A stretch of 64,000 nt of DNA from Streptomyces diacarni (GCF_003323715.1 NZ_QOIN01000039.1:248001-312000); one strand, 5' to 3'; shown: positions 27,322 to 37,118, counted from the first letter of the stretch. Numbers and translations are program-made. The notes: a model not told the origin generated them from the sequence alone.

Positions 27322-27498
27322 CGTGATCCTTGTCGTGGGAGAGGGAGGAGCGCGATGTCCCGCGTCAGGGGGTTGAGCACCGGCCGCCGTGGCCGACGAG
27401 CCGCCGCACGCGTGCGGGGAGCCCTCGAGAAGACGTCCGGGGACCGACGTGGGAGGGGCCCCAAGTGAGACACACCACGGAAGATCCCCTCGGCCGTG

Positions 27499-27513
27499 TC
27501 CCAGCCACCGGGA
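27499..27513. promoter_or_regulatory. Locus palindrome, copy 9
   Basis: TCCCAGCCACCGGGA lies between the amidase stop (27517) and the MFS start (27321), 178 bases upstream of the MFS gene. Arms match at four of five positions, but the centre departs from the CTSAS form. Confidence 0.5.
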
Positions 27514-27516
27514 CGA

Positions 27517-28932
27517 TCAGCGCAGCACCGCACCGCGCGGCCAGGGCGCTGCCGCTTCCAGTTGCGCCGCCAAGGAGAGGAGCAGTCCCTCGCCGCCGAG
27601 GTCGGCGGCGAACTGCACGCCCAGCGGCAGCCCTTCACCGTCACGCCCGAACGGGACCGACATCGCCGGCATGCCGGTGACGTTGTGCACGCTGGTGAAG
27701 GCCGCGTAGACGGACGCGTGCTCGTAGACGGTCTCGGGGCGGCGCGTGTCGAGGAGGCCGATCCTGGGGGTGGGCTGCGCGAGCGTCGGGCTCAGCAGCA
27801 CGTCGACCGCCCGGAAGGCGGCGCCCACCTCCCAGCCGATCTCCTGCATCCGGCGCAGCGCCCGGCTCACGTCGGCGGCGCCCAGGCGGCTGTAGGTGTC
27901 GTAGAGCAGGCGTGTGAAGGGTTCGAGGTCGTCGTCGGCGAGCTGCCGGCCGAGCTGGTCGAGCCGGGCGTCGACCCTGGCCACCAGGTCGCTTCCCATC
28001 ACCACGGCCGACGCGGGGCCCACCTCGGCGGTGCGGTACGGGGCGGTCAGCTCGGTCACCTCGTGGCCGAGACGCTCACACAAGCGGGCCGCAGCGACGG
28101 CGGCGTCGGCCGAGGCGGGATGCACGGCGGGGCCGTCGGGAAGGCTGGTGATCAGCCCGACGCGCAGCCGGCCGGGGTCCCGGCGGGCCGAGGCCGTGAA
28201 CGTCTCGGACGGGGTGGGCGCCGCGTACGCGTCCCCCGGCAGCGGGCCCGCGGCGATGTCGAGGAGCAGCGCGCTGTCGCGCACCGTCGTGGTGACGGCG
28301 TGGTGGCCCGAGACGAGCCCCGACAGGGTGGACGGCTGCGGCGCGGGCGACACCCTGCCGCGGCTGGGCTTGAGCCCGAAGAGACCGCACGCCGCCGACG
28401 GGATGCGGATCGATCCGCCGCCGTCGCTGGCGTGGGCGACGGGCACCATCCCGGCCGCCACCGCCGCGGCCGAACCGCCGCTGGAGCCGCCGGGTGAGTG
28501 CGCGGCGCTCCACGGGTTGCGGGTCGGGCCGTGGAGGATGGGCTCCGTGCTGGCGTTGAGGCCGAGTTCGGGGGTGTTGGTGGTGCCGAGGACGACCATC
28601 CCGGCGCGGCGGTAGCGGGCCACGAGCTCGCTGTCCCGGTCCGCGGCGCCCCCGGTGAACAGCCGGCTCCCTCCCGCGGCCGGAAGACCCGCCACCTGGG
28701 TGCCGAGGTCCTTGACGAGGACCGGCACCCCGCGCAACGGGCCGTCAGGCAGCCCCGCGTCGATCTCCGCCAGCGCCTCGGCGAAGCGGCGGTGGATGAC
28801 GGCGTTGAGCCCGGGGTCGAGCTTCTCGATCCGGGCGATGGCGCGCTCGGTGACGGCGCGCGCGTCACTCGCCCCGCTCCTGACGGCCTCCGCGGTCGCG
28901 GTGGCGTCCTCCCTGTCGACCTGGTCCTCCAC
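27517..28932 (-). CDS. Amidase signature family hydrolase
   Basis: A 471-residue amidase with the Ser-cisSer-Lys set: Lys in PVLVKDLG, the Gly/Ser-rich GGSSGGSAAAVAAGM, and the nucleophile serine in ASDGGGSIRIPSA. GTG 28932 (VEDQVDRED) is preferred because GAGGAG lies seven bases upstream. The longer N-terminus is Arg-rich and unlike the family. The gene has a perfect copy of the locus palindrome 69 bases upstream and is followed by the transporter, so it appears to be in the steroid regulon. An attractive inference is hydrolysis of the amide bond of glycine- or taurine-conjugated bile acids. Other amides remain possible. Confidence 0.82.
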   Translation of the reverse strand: MEDQVDREDATATAEAVRSGASDARAVTERAIARIEKLDPGLNAVIHRRFAEALAEIDAGLPDGPLRGVPVLVKDLGTQVAGLPAAGGSRLFTGGAADRDSELVARYRRAGMVVLGTTNTPELGLNASTEPILHGPTRNPWSAAHSPGGSSGGSAAAVAAGMVPVAHASDGGGSIRIPSAACGLFGLKPSRGRVSPAPQPSTLSGLVSGHHAVTTTVRDSALLLDIAAGPLPGDAYAAPTPSETFTASARRDPGRLRVGLITSLPDGPAVHPASADAAVAAARLCERLGHEVTELTAPYRTAEVGPASAVVMGSDLVARVDARLDQLGRQLADDDLEPFTRLLYDTYSRLGAADVSRALRRMQEIGWEVGAAFRAVDVLLSPTLAQPTPRIGLLDTRRPETVYEHASVYAAFTSVHNVTGMPAMSVPFGRDGEGLPLGVQFAADLGGEGLLLSLAAQLEAAAPWPRGAVLR

Positions 28933-29000
28933 GCGCTGTCTCCTCACGCTCACGGGTGAACGCGGCACTCTAGGGGGGCGTTCGCGCACGCGGGCGCGGC

Positions 29001-29015
29001 TCCCGCTGAACGGGA
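29001..29015. promoter_or_regulatory. Locus palindrome, copy 10
   Basis: TCCCGCTGAACGGGA, with perfect five-base arms, lies between the divergent amidase (start 28932) and LtrA gene (start about 29100). It is the last copy seen on this side of the steroid locus. Confidence 0.6.
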
Positions 29016-29099
29016 CGCGCGCGCGAACGGGACGCGCGTCGGCCGCCGCGTCCACCCGCCTGGCACGGGAACACCCCCGCGTGCGTCACCATGCTGCGT

Positions 29100-30380
29100 A
29101 TGAGTGATGCGCAAGTCCCCGGCACGGAAGAAGGGAGCGGGCCGGCCCGTCGTCTGCGGCCGATGACCGGCCGCGACCCGCAGGAGAGCGGCCGGGTCTC
29201 CACGCCCCTGGAGTTGCTGTTCGATCTCAGCTTCGTGATCGCGGTGGGTACCGCCGCCTCGCACTTCGCCGAGATGCTCGCGGAAGGACACCCGGGAAAG
29301 GCGGTCACCGCGTTCGTGCTCGCGATGTTCGCGATCAGCGTCGCGTGGATCAGCTTCAGCTGGTTCGCCTCCGCGTTCGGCACCGACGACTGGCTCTACC
29401 GGGCGCTGACGATGCTGCAGATGACCGGCGTCGTCGTGTTCTCCCTCGGCCTGCCCGCGATGTTCCACTCCCTCGAGGAGGGCGGGCATCTGGAGCTGCG
29501 GGTGATCGTCATCGGCTACGTCGTGATGCGGGTCGCGATGGTGGCGCAGTGGTGGCGGGCGGCCCGGGAGTCACCTCCCTTCCACGACGTGGGCATGGCG
29601 AACATCCGCTGGACGGTGCTCGTCCAGGCGGGCTGGATCGTCGTCGGGTTCGTGCCCATGCCGCTCAGCGCCGCGTTCGTCGGATTCGCGGTGCTGGCGG
29701 TGGGGGAACTGGTGCTGCCTGTCCTCACCCAGGGCGAGGCGGGCGGCACCCCCTGGCATCCGCACCATGTGGCGGAGCGGTACAGCCTCTTCGCGATCAT
29801 CACGCTCGGCGAGGGCGTGGTCGGCACCGTCGCCTCCTCCGGCGGGCTGCTCGGCGGCGGGGACGGGACGCACTGGACCGGGAACGCGGTCGCTGTCGTC
29901 ATCGCCGGTGTCGGCCTGACGTTCGGCATGTGGTGGGTCTACTTCGCCCTGCCCTTCGGTGACATCCTGGTCCACCGCCGCGGCCGCGGTTACCTCTTCG
30001 GCTACGGGCACATCCCGCTCTTCGTCGGCATCGCGGGGGCCGGCGCGGGACTGCACGTGGCCGGACTGCAACTGGAGCACGACGCGCGCGTCGGTGAGGT
30101 CGCGGTCGTGCTCTCCCTCGCCGTGCCTGTCGGCCTCTACATGCTGATGGTGTATCTGCTGCAGACGCTGCTGCTCTCGGCGGTGGACCGCTACCACCTG
30201 CTGCTGATCTCCCTCACGTTCGTGGTGCTGGCCGCAGCGGTGTTCCTGGCCGTGGCGGGAGTCGCGCTCGCGGTGTGCCTGCTCGTGGTGATGCTCGCCC
30301 CCTTCGTCACCGTGCTCGGCTACGAGACGACGGGCGAGCGCCACCAGCGACGGATGCTGGAGGGCCTGCGTACGGGGTAA
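29100..30380 (+). CDS. Low-temperature-requirement A (LtrA) family membrane protein
   Basis: A protein of about 426 residues with 11-12 hydrophobic segments. It opens with the LtrA signature RPMTGRDPQE...TPLELLFDLSFVIAVG, with the acidic residue buried in TM1, and has HHVAERYSLFAIITLGEGVVG in the middle. LtrA proteins are widespread, and their biochemical function is not established. Start choice: ATG 29100 (MSDAQVPGTEE) is used, although ATG 29091 is nine bases upstream and neither has a clear ribosome site. It shares its upstream region with the amidase and the last operator copy, so co-regulation with the steroid locus is possible but not shown. Confidence 0.8.
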   Translation: MSDAQVPGTEEGSGPARRLRPMTGRDPQESGRVSTPLELLFDLSFVIAVGTAASHFAEMLAEGHPGKAVTAFVLAMFAISVAWISFSWFASAFGTDDWLYRALTMLQMTGVVVFSLGLPAMFHSLEEGGHLELRVIVIGYVVMRVAMVAQWWRAARESPPFHDVGMANIRWTVLVQAGWIVVGFVPMPLSAAFVGFAVLAVGELVLPVLTQGEAGGTPWHPHHVAERYSLFAIITLGEGVVGTVASSGGLLGGGDGTHWTGNAVAVVIAGVGLTFGMWWVYFALPFGDILVHRRGRGYLFGYGHIPLFVGIAGAGAGLHVAGLQLEHDARVGEVAVVLSLAVPVGLYMLMVYLLQTLLLSAVDRYHLLLISLTFVVLAAAVFLAVAGVALAVCLLVVMLAPFVTVLGYETTGERHQRRMLEGLRTG

Positions 30381-30484
30381 GTGCTCGGGGGCCGCCGTAC
30401 GCGGTGAGTCCTCCGGGCCGCGCGGACGCACACGCGCGCGGCGGGCGGAGTCGCGTGTGCCGGTGAGCGGGTGGCGGGCACGTG

Positions 30485-31264
30485 TCACAGCTCGGTGGCC
30501 CATGAGCGCCACACCTGATCGAGGCAGGCGCCGTCACGGGCGGCGCCGGGTGTCACGGTGCGGGCCAGGGCGCCGGGTCCTGCCAGCGGCGTCGTCAGGG
30601 GCGCGTGCGGCTTGGCGGGGGTGCGGCCGAAGGCGGCGACCGCGTCCACGACCCGGGAGCCGCCGAGGACCCCCGGCAGCTGACGCTCCTGGTGGTCCGT
30701 CAGGTCCAGTTCCTCGACGAACAGCTCCCGGCCCTCGTGCAGGACGCGGGTCACGGAACGCACACTGCCCCCGCGTTCGGCGCTGCGTCCCAGCACCAGG
30801 GTGTCCCGCCACAGCATCGTGGCCCCGTGCCCGAGGAACACCTCGAGCCCGCGGTCGACCCGGGCGCCGTCCGCGGCCACGAACGGCTTACCCTCCCACT
30901 GGAGCCGCCCGCCGGCCGCGACGGTCACCCGGGCTCGCCACGAGGAGGCGCCTCCCCTGTGGTCGTAGGCCACCAGACCCGCCGTCTCCGTCAGTTCGAG
31001 CTCGGCGCCCGGGCCGACCGTGACATCGAGTGCGAGAGCGTCCCCGGCCACCAGCCCCGCCGTGGTGCCGACGAGGGCGATACGGGCCGCACCGCCCCGC
31101 GCGTGCAGCGGCATCGGTGCCAGGAACGCGCCGGGGCGCAGCGCGTCGATCCGGTTGCGGGCGCCGTCGCGCTCGACGGCCACGACGGTGGGCCGGGACG
31201 TCTCCCCGGCGCAGCGGGTGCCGTCCTCGCCGCTTGCGGGCGGGGCTTCGTACCGGCCGCTCAC
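30485..31264 (-). CDS. ureD: Urease accessory protein UreD (UreH)
   Basis: A 259-residue UreD with characteristic segments [46 protein letters not shown] and [17 protein letters not shown]. UreD binds apo-urease and, with UreF and UreG, directs nickel and CO2 to the active site. The GTG start at 31264 overlaps the ureG stop (GTGA). It is the last gene of urease operon 1 (ureA-B-C-F-G-D). The first 20 residues ([20 protein letters not shown]) are weakly conserved. No recognisable terminator follows in the 104 bases before the convergent LtrA gene. Confidence 0.87.
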   Translation of the reverse strand: MSGRYEAPPASGEDGTRCAGETSRPTVVAVERDGARNRIDALRPGAFLAPMPLHARGGAARIALVGTTAGLVAGDALALDVTVGPGAELELTETAGLVAYDHRGGASSWRARVTVAAGGRLQWEGKPFVAADGARVDRGLEVFLGHGATMLWRDTLVLGRSAERGGSVRSVTRVLHEGRELFVEELDLTDHQERQLPGVLGGSRVVDAVAAFGRTPAKPHAPLTTPLAGPGALARTVTPGAARDGACLDQVWRSWATEL

Positions 31265-32040
31265 GGTCGGGGATGCGGGTGGGAGTGCGGCGCCATGGGA
31301 CCCGGATCCCGGGGTACGAGGGTGCCGGCCCGGTGGCGGGCGAGTGTGTCGCGCAGCCAGTCCGCGAGTTCGGCGACCGAGTCGGGGTCGTTCTTCGAGA
31401 GCGCCAGTACGGGCCGTTCGTCGCGGGCGCCGCGCGCGTCGGCCACCATGCGGGTGACGTCGACGCCGACGTACGGTGCCAGGTCCGTCTTGTTGACGAC
31501 CAGCAGATCGGCACCGCGGATACCGGGACCGCCCTTGCGTGCGACGTCGCCCCCGCCCGCGACGTCGAGGCAGAAGATCTGGGCGTCGACGAGTGCGGGA
31601 CTGAAGGTGGCGGTGAGGTTGTCCCCGCCGCTTTCCACCAGCACCACGTCGAGCGGCCCGTGCGCCGCCTCCAGGTCCTCGACGGCGTCGAGGTTGGCGC
31701 TGATGTCGTCGCGGATGGCGGTGTGCGGGCAGGCCCCGGTCTCGACCGCGTGGATCCGGTCGGTGGGCAGGACACCGGCGGACCGCAGGAAGCGGGCGTC
31801 CTCGTCGGTGTAGATGTCGTTGGTGACCACCGCCATGGCCAAGCTGTCGGCCAGTTGTCCGCACAGCGTGGCGAGGATCGAGCTCTTGCCGGTGCCGACC
31901 GGGCCGGCGACTCCGACACGCAGAGCGCGTCGGGTCGGCGGGTGCGCGCCGTGCGCGTGCGTGCTCTGCGGTGAGGAGGTGTGCGCGCTGTGCGCGGAGG
32001 ACGCGTGGGCGTCGGACGGGAGAAGGGGGCTGTCAGGCAA
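31261..32040 (-). CDS. ureG: Urease accessory GTPase UreG with His-rich termini
   Basis: A 259-residue SIMIBI-class GTPase. It has the P-loop GPVGTGKSS (residues 46-54), [26 protein letters not shown] (nickel Cys-Pro-His motif), [10 protein letters not shown] and the base motif VNKTD. The N-terminal 35 residues hold six histidines ([20 protein letters not shown]) and the C-terminus ends PHSHPHPRP. Such tails bind nickel and probably substitute for the missing ureE. GTP hydrolysis drives nickel insertion in the UreDFG complex. It overlaps ureF by 8 bases and ureD by 4. A more C-terminal start is unlikely given the overlap with ureF. Confidence 0.92.
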   Translation of the reverse strand: MPDSPLLPSDAHASSAHSAHTSSPQSTHAHGAHPPTRRALRVGVAGPVGTGKSSILATLCGQLADSLAMAVVTNDIYTDEDARFLRSAGVLPTDRIHAVETGACPHTAIRDDISANLDAVEDLEAAHGPLDVVLVESGGDNLTATFSPALVDAQIFCLDVAGGGDVARKGGPGIRGADLLVVNKTDLAPYVGVDVTRMVADARGARDERPVLALSKNDPDSVAELADWLRDTLARHRAGTLVPRDPGPMAPHSHPHPRP

Positions 32041-32719
32041 GGAAGAGTCTCCGTTCGTTGTGTGGGTGCTCCAGCGCCCACTGTTCGGTCAGGGGCGCGG
32101 ACCGTGCGGGCAGGCTGTCGGCCGAGGTGACCGCCCTCGACTCGGCCACCGCGGCCTCCAGTTGCGGTTCGCATGCCAGGATCCAGGCGACCGCGTCCAG
32201 CGGGTCGCCCGGCAGCAGCTTCAGGGCGGCGGAGGTGACGGTCTGCAGGTCGTCGTAGAGCACGGTGCGTGCCAGTGCCGCCTCCCCCACGCCGAGGGCG
32301 GCCGCGAGCGCGCCGGTCACGATCGGGCGCAGGGGCCGCGCGGGTGCGGTCCCCGGCACTGCCGCGTGCTCCAGTGCGGCGACCGCGGGGTGGTCGGCGG
32401 CGAGCCGGCGCGCGAGCCGGTGGACGCCGCGGCCGAGCGCCGCCGACGCCTCGCGCAGCGGAGCCGTGGGGGTACGCGCGGCCAGCGCCGCCTGCACGGG
32501 GGCGTGGTCGACCGGGTCGCGCAGCCCCGCCCGCAGTGCCAGCACGGCCGCGGCGGCCTCCGTGACGGAGACGGTACGCAGCCGCGCCCGCAGCAGCCCC
32601 GGCACCTGGTCGCGGGTCAGGCCCGCCGCCACCGCGGGCTCCAGTCCGGCGCTGTAGGTGTAGGCGCCGACCGGGAGCCTGCCGTCGCACAGCAGCAGGG
32701 TCGCGAGTTCGCCGGTCAT
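32033..32719 (-). CDS. ureF: Urease accessory protein UreF
   Basis: A 228-residue all-helical UreF. It opens [27 protein letters not shown], the typical LxDxxxPVGxxxxSxGLE motif, and has a [19 protein letters not shown] segment near residue 165. UreF bridges UreD and UreG and gates nickel delivery. It starts 15 bases after the ureC stop and overlaps ureG. It is Ala-rich and moderately diverged from the UreF beginning at 63783, so the two urease operons are not a recent duplication. Confidence 0.88.
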   Translation of the reverse strand: MTGELATLLLCDGRLPVGAYTYSAGLEPAVAAGLTRDQVPGLLRARLRTVSVTEAAAAVLALRAGLRDPVDHAPVQAALAARTPTAPLREASAALGRGVHRLARRLAADHPAVAALEHAAVPGTAPARPLRPIVTGALAAALGVGEAALARTVLYDDLQTVTSAALKLLPGDPLDAVAWILACEPQLEAAVAESRAVTSADSLPARSAPLTEQWALEHPHNERRLFLA

Positions 32720-32734
32720 CTCTCCACCACCCCG

Positions 32735-34441
32735 TCAGAAGAGGCTGTAGCGCTGGGCGAGCGGCAGGCGCTCCGCGGGGTGCGGCACCACAGGTTCGCC
32801 GTCGATGCGGATGGTGAACGTCTCCGGATCGACCTCGATGGCCGGGAGCGCCGTGTTGTTGGGCAGGTCCGCCTTGGTCAGCTGCCGCGTGGATCGCACG
32901 GGCAGCAACTGCCGGGTGAGCCCGAGCCGGTCGGCGAGGCCGTCGTCGAGCGCGGCGGGTGAGACGAAGCTGACCGACAGCCGCGCTCCGGCCGCGGCGG
33001 CAGCCGAGGAGCGCAGAAGCACCGGCTGTGTCGTGGGGATGGCGGCGTTGGGGTCGCCGACAGGTGCGTGGACGACCATGCCGCCCTTGAGGACGGCGGC
33101 CGGGCGGATGCCGAAGAACGCCGGGTCCCACAGCACCAGGTCGGCGAGTTTCCCCGGCTCGACCGAGCCGACCACGTGGTCGATGCCGTGGGCGACGGCG
33201 GGGCAGATCGTGTACTTGGCGACGTAGCGGCGGGCCCGCGCGTTGTCCGCTGGCAGCCCGCCCTCGTCCCGCACGCCGAAACGCTCCTTCATCACGTGGG
33301 CCACCTGCCAGGTACGGCAGATCACTTCGCCGATGCGGCCCATGGCCTGCGCGTCGGAGGAGGTGATGGACAGCGCGCCGATGTCGTGCAGCACGTCCTC
33401 GGCGGCGATGGTGGTGGCCCGGATGCGGGACTCGGCGAAGGCCAGATCCTCCGGCACCGAGGGGTTGAGGTGGTGGCAGACCAGCAGCATGTCGAGGTGT
33501 TCGTCGACCGTGTTGACGGTGTGCGGGAGGGTCGGGTTGGTCGACGCCGGAAGGATGTTGGCGTGCGCGGCGGCCGTGATGATGTCGGGGGCGTGCCCAC
33601 CGCCCGCGCCTTCGGCGTGGAAGACGTGGATACCGCGTCCGGCGATCGCCTCCAGCGTCCCTCCGACGTAGCCGGTCTCGTTGAGGCTGTCGGCGTGCAG
33701 CGCGACCTGGAGGCCGTGGTCGTCCGCGGCCCGCAGCGCGGCGTCGATGGCGGCCGGTGTCGCGCCCCAGTCCTCGTGGACCTTGTAGCCGCCCGCTCCG
33801 GCCAGCGCCTGCTCCCGCAGCGCCTCGGCGGAGACGCTGCTGCCCTTGCCGAACAGGATGACGTTCAGCGGGAGGTGGTCCAGCGCCCGGTGCATCATGC
33901 TCAGATGCCATTCACCGGCCGTGACGGTGGTCGCCTTGGAGGCCTCCGTCGGGCCCGTGCCGCCGCCGATGACGGTGGTGGTGCCGGTGGCGAGCGCCTC
34001 TTCGAGGGCCTCGGGCACCAGCACGTGCACGTGCGTGTCCACGGCGCCGGCCGTCAGGATGCGGCCCTCGCCCGACACGATGTCCGTACCGGGGCCGATG
34101 ACCAGGCCGGGGTGGACCCCGTCGCTGATGTCCGGGTTCCCGGCGCGCCCCAGGGCGACGATGCGGCCGTCCCGTACTCCGACGTCCGCCTTGATCACCC
34201 CCCAGTGGTCGAGCACCACCACGTTGGTGATCACCAGGTCCACGGCGCCGGCCGCGCGCGGGACGGTGGACTGCGCCATGGACTCGCGGATCGACTTGCC
34301 GCCGCCGAAGACGGCCTCGTCACCGCCGAAGCACCGGTCCTCCTCGACCTCGATCCACAGATCCGTGTCACCGAGCCGTATGCGGTCCCCTCGCGTCGGT
34401 CCGTACAGCGCGGCGTAGGCGGCCCGGGACACCTCGGCCAT
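32735..34441 (-). CDS. ureC: Urease alpha subunit UreC (urease 1)
   Basis: A 568-residue UreC with a complete active site. Nickel ligands lie in DTHVH (His137, His139), the carbamylated Lys220 ([13 protein letters not shown]), HADSLNETG (His249), [13 protein letters not shown] (His275) and SSDAQAMGR (Asp363). The flap VCHHLNP has Cys322 and His323 as in classical ureases. It hydrolyses urea to ammonia and carbamate. A GGAAGGGGAAGAG ribosome site precedes ATG 34441. At identical alignment length it differs clearly from the second UreC (62060-63769), for example [20 protein letters not shown] against [20 protein letters not shown]. Confidence 0.95.
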   Translation of the reverse strand: MAEVSRAAYAALYGPTRGDRIRLGDTDLWIEVEEDRCFGGDEAVFGGGKSIRESMAQSTVPRAAGAVDLVITNVVVLDHWGVIKADVGVRDGRIVALGRAGNPDISDGVHPGLVIGPGTDIVSGEGRILTAGAVDTHVHVLVPEALEEALATGTTTVIGGGTGPTEASKATTVTAGEWHLSMMHRALDHLPLNVILFGKGSSVSAEALREQALAGAGGYKVHEDWGATPAAIDAALRAADDHGLQVALHADSLNETGYVGGTLEAIAGRGIHVFHAEGAGGGHAPDIITAAAHANILPASTNPTLPHTVNTVDEHLDMLLVCHHLNPSVPEDLAFAESRIRATTIAAEDVLHDIGALSITSSDAQAMGRIGEVICRTWQVAHVMKERFGVRDEGGLPADNARARRYVAKYTICPAVAHGIDHVVGSVEPGKLADLVLWDPAFFGIRPAAVLKGGMVVHAPVGDPNAAIPTTQPVLLRSSAAAAAGARLSVSFVSPAALDDGLADRLGLTRQLLPVRSTRQLTKADLPNNTALPAIEVDPETFTIRIDGEPVVPHPAERLPLAQRYSLF

Positions 34442-34537
34442 CTCTTCCCCTTCCTCTATTTCTTGGCAACTTTCCTCTTGGCCGCTTTCCTCTCGGCTGC
34501 CTCGGGCTCCCTCGGACGCTCGGGCTGCCGTGCGCGC

Positions 34538-34909
34538 TCAACCTGCTCTGCGCGCGGAACGCTTCGGCAGCCTGCCGTCCCGACGTCTCCCCGGTTCGGG
34601 CACGTCGCCGCCCGTACCGTCGCGTACGAGGATTCCGGGCACTCTCGCGTCGCCGCCCAGCCGCACCAGCGGCACCTCGACAGCGAATCCGGGCTCGAAA
34701 CGCACTGACGTACCGGAAGGAATGTCCAGTCGAAAGCCCCGCGCCGCCGCCCGGTCGAAAGAAAGCGCCGGATTCGCGTCGGAGAAATGCAGATGCGATC
34801 CCACCTGGATCGGCCGATCGCCTTCATTGACGACCGCGAGAAGTATTTTCTCGCGGCGGGCGTTGATACTCAGCGTCCCGTCGCCCGGACGCACCTCGCC
34901 GGGGATCAC
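34538..34909 (-). CDS. ureB: Urease beta subunit UreB (urease 1), possible 3' frameshift
   Basis: A 123-residue UreB with [47 protein letters not shown] and [17 protein letters not shown]. These are the beta-subunit core and the His-containing GSHLHF segment. It overlaps ureA by ATGA. The C-terminus after ILVRDGTGG is non-conserved and Arg-rich, ending SARRAG at 34538. In the +1 frame a Lys/Glu/Ala-rich stretch ending [12 protein letters not shown] continues to a stop at 34456, only 14 bases from ureC. A one-base slip near 34555-34570 would thus give a longer UreB with normal operon spacing. Whether this is a true frameshift or a sequencing error is open. Confidence 0.88.
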   Translation of the reverse strand: MIPGEVRPGDGTLSINARREKILLAVVNEGDRPIQVGSHLHFSDANPALSFDRAAARGFRLDIPSGTSVRFEPGFAVEVPLVRLGGDARVPGILVRDGTGGDVPEPGRRRDGRLPKRSARRAG

Positions 34910-35208
34910 GGGATCGGTTCGGTGATCGTGACGAGCTTGCGGCCATCGGGGAAAGTCGCCTCGACCTGCACGTCATGGAGCATCTCCGGGACGCCTTCCA
35001 TGACGTCTTCGCGGGTCAGGACATCCCTCCCCCGACTCATGAGATCGACGACCCGGGCTCCCTCACGGGCTCGTTCGAGCACCCAGCATGAGAGCAGCGA
35101 AACGGCTTCCGGATAGTTGAGCTTGATTCCACGGGAGCGGCGGTCGCGTGCGACCATCCCGGCCACGCACAACAACAATTTCTCCGAGTCGGAGGGGACA
35201 AGAAGCAT
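34906..35208 (-). CDS. ureA: Urease gamma subunit UreA (urease 1)
   Basis: A 100-residue UreA with [38 protein letters not shown] and [25 protein letters not shown]. The start is ATG 35208 ([10 protein letters not shown]), matching the normal family length. Upstream in-frame sequence ([15 protein letters not shown]...) is not family-like. It is the first gene of operon 1, so the promoter lies in 35209-35597. Confidence 0.92.
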   Translation of the reverse strand: MLLVPSDSEKLLLCVAGMVARDRRSRGIKLNYPEAVSLLSCWVLERAREGARVVDLMSRGRDVLTREDVMEGVPEMLHDVQVEATFPDGRKLVTITEPIP

Positions 35209-35597
35209 GGGTTTACTCCACGGCAGGGTCCGGAAGAATTCCGAGACCGCGAAAGCATTGCCCCTCTTATAAGTCCTCGCGGAGTGCGGCGGCAAACCGC
35301 GGAGCGCGGCGTCATGTCTGTTTTTACTGCTTGCCCCCGATAAATACGGGCAAATCCGTCAAAAAACTTTGCCGTAGCTTTACTTGCGTGCATGTCACAC
35401 GGGCGCGGACAGCGCACCGCCGCCGCGCCGGACATCGCGCCCCCGGCCGGGCGGAATCCGCCCCGACGGACGCCCGGCCTCTCCAGGGACCACCACGAGG
35501 ACTGCACATAACGAACGGGTAACGCCGCGGGACGCGTGCCCCCTCACCCGCTCCTTCCCTGTGCAACACCCCTCCGAGAAGAACTGGAGCTTCCCCC
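35209..35597. other. Divergent intergenic region, ureA / CAP-domain gene
   Basis: These 389 bases separate divergent genes. The part nearest ureA (about 35240-35400) is markedly AT-richer than the surroundings, with short T and A runs, and is probably the ureA promoter. No clear GlnR-type or Nur-type box could be established by eye. The plus-strand gene has a GAAGAACTGGAGC ribosome site just before its ATG. Confidence 0.4.
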
Positions 35598-36389
35598 ATG
35601 TCTCAGCACCGCAGAACCCACGGCAGGGCGCGCACAGGAAGGGGCGGGCGCGCACGGTTGGCGGCCGGATCAGGTGTCCTGCTGGCGCTGGGCACGGCGT
35701 TCACGGTGACGCTGACCTCGCAGGGCGGCCCGGATGGCGGCGACGGCACCAGCGCAGCGAAGCGCGCAGACGCGCAGACGGCCGGGGAGCGGGACGGGAG
35801 CGTGGACGAGGCCCGCGCCCAAGGGGCCCGCGCACAGCAGGAGAAGGCCGACCACGCCGAAGAGCGGGAACTGGCCAGGGTCGCCGCCGAAGAGCAGCGC
35901 AAGGGACGCGAACGTGCCGCGAGCACGGCGCGGCAGGAGAAGAAGCGGGAGGCAGCGGAGCGCAAGCGGAAGGCAGCGGCTGCCCAGGCGCACAAGAAGG
36001 CCGCGGCCGTGAAGAAGCGCGAGGCCTTCGAACCGGCCTCTGCGGGCGCCTCCGCGAGCATGTCGGCGGACGAGCATGAGCTCATAGCCCTTCTCAACGA
36101 ACGCCGCTCGGCCGCGGGACTCCCCCGGGTCGAGGAGAGCGGCGAGTTGGCCTCCCAGGCCGAACAGTGCTCCTCCGCCAGTCTCGCGAAGGGCGCTCTT
36201 GAGCACTGCGGCCACGAAGTACTGTTCATGGGCGGCTCGGGCACGCGGCCCGAGGCCATGCTCGAAGCCTGGTTCAACAGCCCGGGGCACAAGACGGCGC
36301 TCACCTACGGCAGCTCGACCAAGGCGGGTGCGGGCATCGTGACCGACGACTCCGGCCGGCTCGTCGCAGCCATCACCATCGACTACTGA
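35598..36389 (+). CDS. CAP/SCP-domain protein with charged helical stalk, exported
   Basis: A 263-residue protein. Residues 19-41 (RARLAAGSGVLLALGTAFTVTLT) form a signal anchor after an Arg-rich start. Residues ~50-145 are Lys/Glu/Arg/Ala-rich (for example QEKKREAAERKRKAAAAQA), predicting a long single helix or coiled coil. Residues ~155-263 are a CAP/SCP domain (LIALLNERRSAAGLPRVEES, CGHEVLFMGG, MLEAWFNSPGHKTALTYGS, KAGAGIVTDDSGRLVAAITI). The conserved EAWFNSPGH block and a Cys pair (SQAEQCSSASL, EHCGHE) are present. CAP proteins of this kind are secreted or wall-associated, with roles not well defined in Streptomyces. It diverges from ureA. Confidence 0.82.
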   Translation: MSQHRRTHGRARTGRGGRARLAAGSGVLLALGTAFTVTLTSQGGPDGGDGTSAAKRADAQTAGERDGSVDEARAQGARAQQEKADHAEERELARVAAEEQRKGRERAASTARQEKKREAAERKRKAAAAQAHKKAAAVKKREAFEPASAGASASMSADEHELIALLNERRSAAGLPRVEESGELASQAEQCSSASLAKGALEHCGHEVLFMGGSGTRPEAMLEAWFNSPGHKTALTYGSSTKAGAGIVTDDSGRLVAAITIDY

Positions 36390-36434
36390 CAGGTGCGCGA
36401 CCGGCCCCGGGACGGCCCGCGTGGCGGCCGGCGG

Positions 36435-37118
36435 TCAGTCCGGCTCCGGGGCGGCGGGCACGGACTTCCGCGCGGGACGCGGCGCGGGACGCGGCTCGGA
36501 GCACCGGTTCCCCGAGTCGTCGGCGAGGCTTTCCAACGAGCGGGAGTAGGCCGCCCAGACGAGCGCCCCGGTCGCGAGGGCCAGCAGTCCCCCCGCGACC
36601 ACGGCGCGGATCGTCGGGTCGGTGTGCCCCGGGGTACTGGGCTGGATCTCGCCCTCGGGATCCTCGTAGACCGTCAGATGCCGGCCGCGTTCCAGCACGG
36701 TGCCGTCGTCGATCTCGCCTCCTCGCACCGGTGAGCCGTCGGGCCGGGAGAGTGTGTAGTGACGGATCAGGTATCCGCGCGGGGAGGTCACCCGGTCCCC
36801 GGTCACCACCGCATGGACGAGTTGTCCGCGTGAGCGCAGCAGAATATCGGCGCGCAGTTCGACGACGCACAGGAAGTAGAGAGCTGCGAGATAGGCGACG
36901 AGCGGTATCACGATGACGAGCCCCATGCGTTGTGCAAGGCGACTCAGCAATGCCGCCAGCACCACGAGGTAGACGACCCAGCAAAGGGGCACGGCCCAGC
37001 GGGGAAGGAGTTCGGGCGCGGCCGTGACCCCGGCGAAACCGCCGAGCAGCCATCCGCAGTTCGCCAGCATCCACCCCGTGCGCCGGGGCGCTTCCCCACC
37101 TCTTGCTGAACTCGGCAT
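36435..37118 (-). CDS. Membrane protein with DUF3592-like extracellular domain
   Basis: A 227-residue protein of unknown function. It has hydrophobic segments near residues 17-35, 38-55, 60-80 and 170-190. Between the third and fourth is a soluble beta-rich part (RGQLVHAVVTGDRVTSPRGYLIRH, EIDDGTVLERGRHLTVYEDPEG) like DUF3592 domains. The start at 37118 (MPSSARGGEAPRRTG) is preferred to the upstream in-frame ATG at 37202, whose extension is Arg-rich. The C-terminus is Pro/Arg-rich. It is convergent with the CAP gene and divergent from the secreted protein downstream. No operon partner. Confidence 0.65.
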   Translation of the reverse strand: MPSSARGGEAPRRTGWMLANCGWLLGGFAGVTAAPELLPRWAVPLCWVVYLVVLAALLSRLAQRMGLVIVIPLVAYLAALYFLCVVELRADILLRSRGQLVHAVVTGDRVTSPRGYLIRHYTLSRPDGSPVRGGEIDDGTVLERGRHLTVYEDPEGEIQPSTPGHTDPTIRAVVAGGLLALATGALVWAAYSRSLESLADDSGNRCSEPRPAPRPARKSVPAAPEPD

